DNA of 64,000 nucleotides, from contig JAVYUU010000005.1 of the NCBI GenBank assembly GCA_038728085.1, positions 1 to 64,000 on the forward strand, in the 5' to 3' direction. The notes under the pieces are model-generated. The model ran no database searches, was not told the DNA's origin, and saw nothing but the letters and a program-made list of their open reading frames with translations. Positions 61,896 to 64,000 of the stretch are shown here, one piece after another. The translations under genes were made by a program, and so were the position numbers. The stretch is from Candidatus Bathyarchaeia archaeon (GTDB lineage Archaea; Thermoproteota; Bathyarchaeia; Bathyarchaeales; Bathycorpusculaceae). Each line of letters starts with the position of its first letter. Position 1 is the first letter of the stretch.

Positions 61896-63080
61896 TTATT
61901 CTTTTAAGGCTGTTTTTAAGCATTCTTCGAGGCTTGCCAGTTTTGCTTCCGCCTTGTTTAGGGTTGGCGCGTAGTGGGCTGTTTTTGCTGAATTTGTCAT
62001 TATCGTTTTTATTCCCAGTTTATCTGTCCATGTGACTACAGCGCATGTGTCTGTTATGATTTTTGCGCCGCTTGCCTCTATCCTTTGCACGTGTTTTCTG
62101 GCTTTATCCTTTACGTGGCGGCTTGTGCAAATCCAGAGCTCCATGTCTCTCCTTACTTTTTTGTCGCCTATTTTTTCGGCTATTTCGCGGATTTCACGGA
62201 GCGAGCAGTGGGGGCAACCGATGAAGATTAGGTCTGGTTTTTGCGTTGATGTTGTGGTTAATTCCTCAATGGCTTCTTGGATGTTTCTGGCCTCTACCAC
62301 CACTTTTTCAAGCGGCTCTTGCGTAGGAGTCTTCGGTGTTGCACTGTCGTAATGAAACATGTTGACCATTCCAGAGGACGCTAATGCAGCGCCCAACTGT
62401 TTGAGTTTTTCAAGAGTTGGATTTTTTAGGCCCGTTATAAGTGGAATCTTGTCCTCCAAAACTTTGCCTAAAAATATTCCAAGGGCGCCATAGTCCACTT
62501 CTCTTTCAAGAGTTGCCCTAACTTCAACCATGACTTTGGGTTCGCGGTTTTCAGCATTGTGGATGCCGCAGTCTGGCGTCTTGCCGATTATTGCCGCTGC
62601 CAAGGCGCTGGGGCCCCCTTCACGGTTTGTCCAAGCTCCTAAAACAGAATTGGCATAAACAACGGCGGAGGATTCCGCCCAAGCAAGATGGGCGCCTTTG
62701 GTTGGCTTCTTGACATAGTATGGTGTGCAAGTATAGGACGTTCTAAAACCCATCTTCTCGAATATTTGGCAAAGCTTCAACTGAGTTTTCACAAGATTTT
62801 CCGGCAGTCTTCGAATTAAATGTTTGGGGTCCAGGCTTTGAGGGTTTAATGTGGCTTCAACCGCTACTTTCTCGCAGCTTTCCGCCAAAGCCTCCAAAAA
62901 GTCTATTGGTGCGTCGCCCAAAGTTTTGTAGGAAACTCCTGAAACGTGAGCGGATTCCACTGGAATGAGCCTCGAAGCGCCGAAAAGCTCACCCAGCTTA
63001 ACCAAAATTTTCATGCAAACTTGTTTTGCCCATCCATATTCGCCGTCATAGATGCGTTCTTCCTCCCGATTCAAATACAC
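61896..63080 (-). CDS. Aconitase-X catalytic subunit (phosphomevalonate dehydratase large subunit)
   Basis: 394 residues. DUF521/AcnX family: MYLNREEERIYDGEYGWAKQ start, LIPVESAHVSGVSYKTLG, SYTCTPYYVKKPTKGAHLAW, ESSAVVYANSVLGAWTNREG and FIGCPHCSLREIREIA with cluster cysteines. With the small subunit it dehydrates mevalonate-5-phosphate in the archaeal mevalonate pathway (cofactor a [4Fe-4S] cluster). The small-subunit gene is immediately upstream. Links functionally to the HMG-CoA synthase locus on the other side of the integrated element. Confidence 0.93.
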   Translation of the reverse strand: MYLNREEERIYDGEYGWAKQVCMKILVKLGELFGASRLIPVESAHVSGVSYKTLGDAPIDFLEALAESCEKVAVEATLNPQSLDPKHLIRRLPENLVKTQLKLCQIFEKMGFRTSYTCTPYYVKKPTKGAHLAWAESSAVVYANSVLGAWTNREGGPSALAAAIIGKTPDCGIHNAENREPKVMVEVRATLEREVDYGALGIFLGKVLEDKIPLITGLKNPTLEKLKQLGAALASSGMVNMFHYDSATPKTPTQEPLEKVVVEARNIQEAIEELTTTSTQKPDLIFIGCPHCSLREIREIAEKIGDKKVRRDMELWICTSRHVKDKARKHVQRIEASGAKIITDTCAVVTWTDKLGIKTIMTNSAKTAHYAPTLNKAEAKLASLEECLKTALKE

Positions 63081-63083
63081 TCG

Positions 63084-63506
63084 CTAGCCCTCCGCTTTCG
63101 TGGATCTTGAAACTTTAACTATGCCACTGTAGGCATCTGCCTCGATTAAGTCGCCAGTTCTTATCTGGCTTAAGTCCACCTGATCTATCATGGGAATGCT
63201 GGCAATAACTGCGCCGACAACAACCACGGGATCTGCCCTACGGTTTATTATGGCCTTTGGCGCCAGCCCATTTTTCGCTAAAGAATACAGCACATAACTG
63301 CCAACCGTTGAGCCATGCCCGTGGGGAAAACACAGAACCTTGTCCTTTATGCACTCGCCATAAAGATCATGTCGCTTCTCAATTATCTTTCCTGTAGCAG
63401 GGTCCACGTCACCCAGGAAGCTTATGGGTTTTGTGGAAACCAAAGCTTCTCCAATGCATTTTCCCTCAACGATCCCGCGTCCGCGCAAAATTATTTGGTG
63501 TGTCAT
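63084..63506 (-). CDS. Aconitase-X swivel subunit (phosphomevalonate dehydratase small subunit)
   Basis: 140 residues, DUF126/AcnX small domain: IILRGRGIVEGKCIGEALVS, the ISFLGDVDPATGKI segment, DKVLCFPHGHGSTVGSYVLY (substrate-binding serine region) and ADPVVVVGAVIASIPMID. The stop lies three bases before the large-subunit start, a coupled pair. The HGHGSTVGSY loop is the family signature. Confidence 0.93.
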   Translation of the reverse strand: MTHQIILRGRGIVEGKCIGEALVSTKPISFLGDVDPATGKIIEKRHDLYGECIKDKVLCFPHGHGSTVGSYVLYSLAKNGLAPKAIINRRADPVVVVGAVIASIPMIDQVDLSQIRTGDLIEADAYSGIVKVSRSTKAEG

Positions 63507-63516
63507 CCATTAAACC

Positions 63517-64000
63517 CTAGTAGGATATTTTGGCTGATGAGGGGATTTCGCCTAAAACTCTTGAGGCGGCATCCGCCACTCTTGCACGGTTTTTCTCGTC
63601 TGTGTAGACCCTTAGAATGTTTATGAAACCCTTTAGAACTTCGAATATTCCGGAGATTTCGCTTAGCCGCTTAACCTCCTTTCTGCCGTCTCTTGTTTTG
63701 CTGAACACTGGAATTTCCATGGGTTCCATGAACATGGACTGGTTATAGGGCACGCTTGGCACCGTTGGCACATCAATAACTATGGCTTCTGGCTCCACGT
63801 CGGCTTTTTTCGCAATTTTGTCCCTTATCTGGTTGCGGAACTCCTCGGCGCTGAAAATGTTTGAAACAGTTTTGTCCCTAACGTAGAAAGTTTGCTCATA
63901 AGCGCATTTCAGCATCCTGCGTCTCTCTAAATCCTTGATTATTTGGCTTGACCTCTTGCAGCTTTTAAGCATGGTCCAAACCGTGTAGTCGTCCATGGCT
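63517..64000 (-). CDS. HD-domain phosphohydrolase, C-terminal part (cut by window edge)
   Basis: The frame is open from the stop at 63517 to the right edge, with at least 161 codons seen. The visible part (CAYEQTFYVRDKTVSNIFSA, VIDVPTVPSVPYNQSMFMEP, MEIPVFSKTRDG, IFEVLKGFINILRVYTDEKN) matches the C-terminal region of archaeal dGTPase-like HD proteins. The HD motif itself would lie outside the window. Ten bases before the AcnX small subunit in the same direction, so it may be cotranscribed. Confidence 0.8.
   Translation of the reverse strand, partial: AMDDYTVWTMLKSCKRSSQIIKDLERRRMLKCAYEQTFYVRDKTVSNIFSAEEFRNQIRDKIAKKADVEPEAIVIDVPTVPSVPYNQSMFMEPMEIPVFSKTRDGRKEVKRLSEISGIFEVLKGFINILRVYTDEKNRARVADAASRVLGEIPSSAKISY

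Noticed and set aside
1-64000. CRISPR arrays or insertion sequences
   Set aside because: No regularly spaced short repeats and no transposase genes or terminal inverted repeats were seen.

Overview
The window looks archaeal, most likely from the TACK group and perhaps Bathyarchaeia-like. It carries archaeal DnaG-type primase, family B DNA polymerase, archaeal TyrRS/TrpRS/PheRS, TRAM-domain proteins, the archaeal mevalonate enzymes (HMG-CoA synthase with DUF35, aconitase-X), a CofE-type F420 ligase, tungsten aldehyde ferredoxin oxidoreductase, an intron-containing tRNA-Trp and a solitary 5S rRNA gene. Promoters show TATA boxes, and many genes start with TTG or GTG. The lineage is an inference from gene content; no marker phylogeny was possible.

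Layout. 1-3.0 kb: a polytopic membrane protein (cut by the left edge) and three TasA/camelysin-like secreted proteins. The two transcription units share a nearly identical 40-nt structured leader. 3.0-3.8 kb: two small winged-helix proteins. 3.8-6.2 kb: AOR and its ferredoxin partner. 6.6-21 kb: a central-carbon block with a soluble thiol:fumarate-reductase-like pair, biotin carboxylase, two biotin carriers, methylmalonyl-CoA epimerase, biotin ligase, a PccB/12S-type and a PycB/5S-type carboxyltransferase, and methylmalonyl-CoA mutase. Together these could interconvert pyruvate/oxaloacetate, fumarate/succinate and succinyl-/methylmalonyl-/propionyl-CoA, like a Wood-Werkman cycle. 21-33 kb: information processing (PolB with a decayed exonuclease, DnaG, Toprim protein, TyrRS, PheRS, TrpRS), with structured RNA candidates upstream of the TyrRS and PheRS genes. 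33-47.5 kb: housekeeping and membrane genes, 5S rRNA, two nucleotidyltransferase-fold proteins, tRNA-Trp with apparently two introns, CofE, and a TRAM/OB-fold operon behind a long hairpin leader. 47.7-54 kb: an ABC exporter with a 1070-residue surface protein, and a Yip1-like membrane protein. 54-57.6 kb: DUF35-HMG-CoA synthase fusion and a thiolase homologue that seems to lack its catalytic residues.

57.7-61.8 kb: an integrated element in tRNA-Glu, bounded by a perfect 43-bp direct repeat. The integrase is split in the SSV manner. The larger C-terminal part lies at the left end, and an in-frame N-terminal part with a ribbon-helix-helix domain lies at the right end. Rejoining at the repeat would give one 393-codon gene. 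The 4.1-kb element also encodes a two-helix membrane protein resembling spindle-virus capsid proteins, several HTH proteins, and a region with a 24-bp perfect inverted repeat beside TATA boxes. 61.9-64 kb: both subunits of aconitase-X (phosphomevalonate dehydratase) and a truncated HD-domain protein.

The most interesting items are the split-integrase provirus-like element, the paired structured leaders, the Wood-Werkman-like module whose carboxylase subunits share a tail, the exonuclease-dead polymerase and the two-intron tRNA-Trp.
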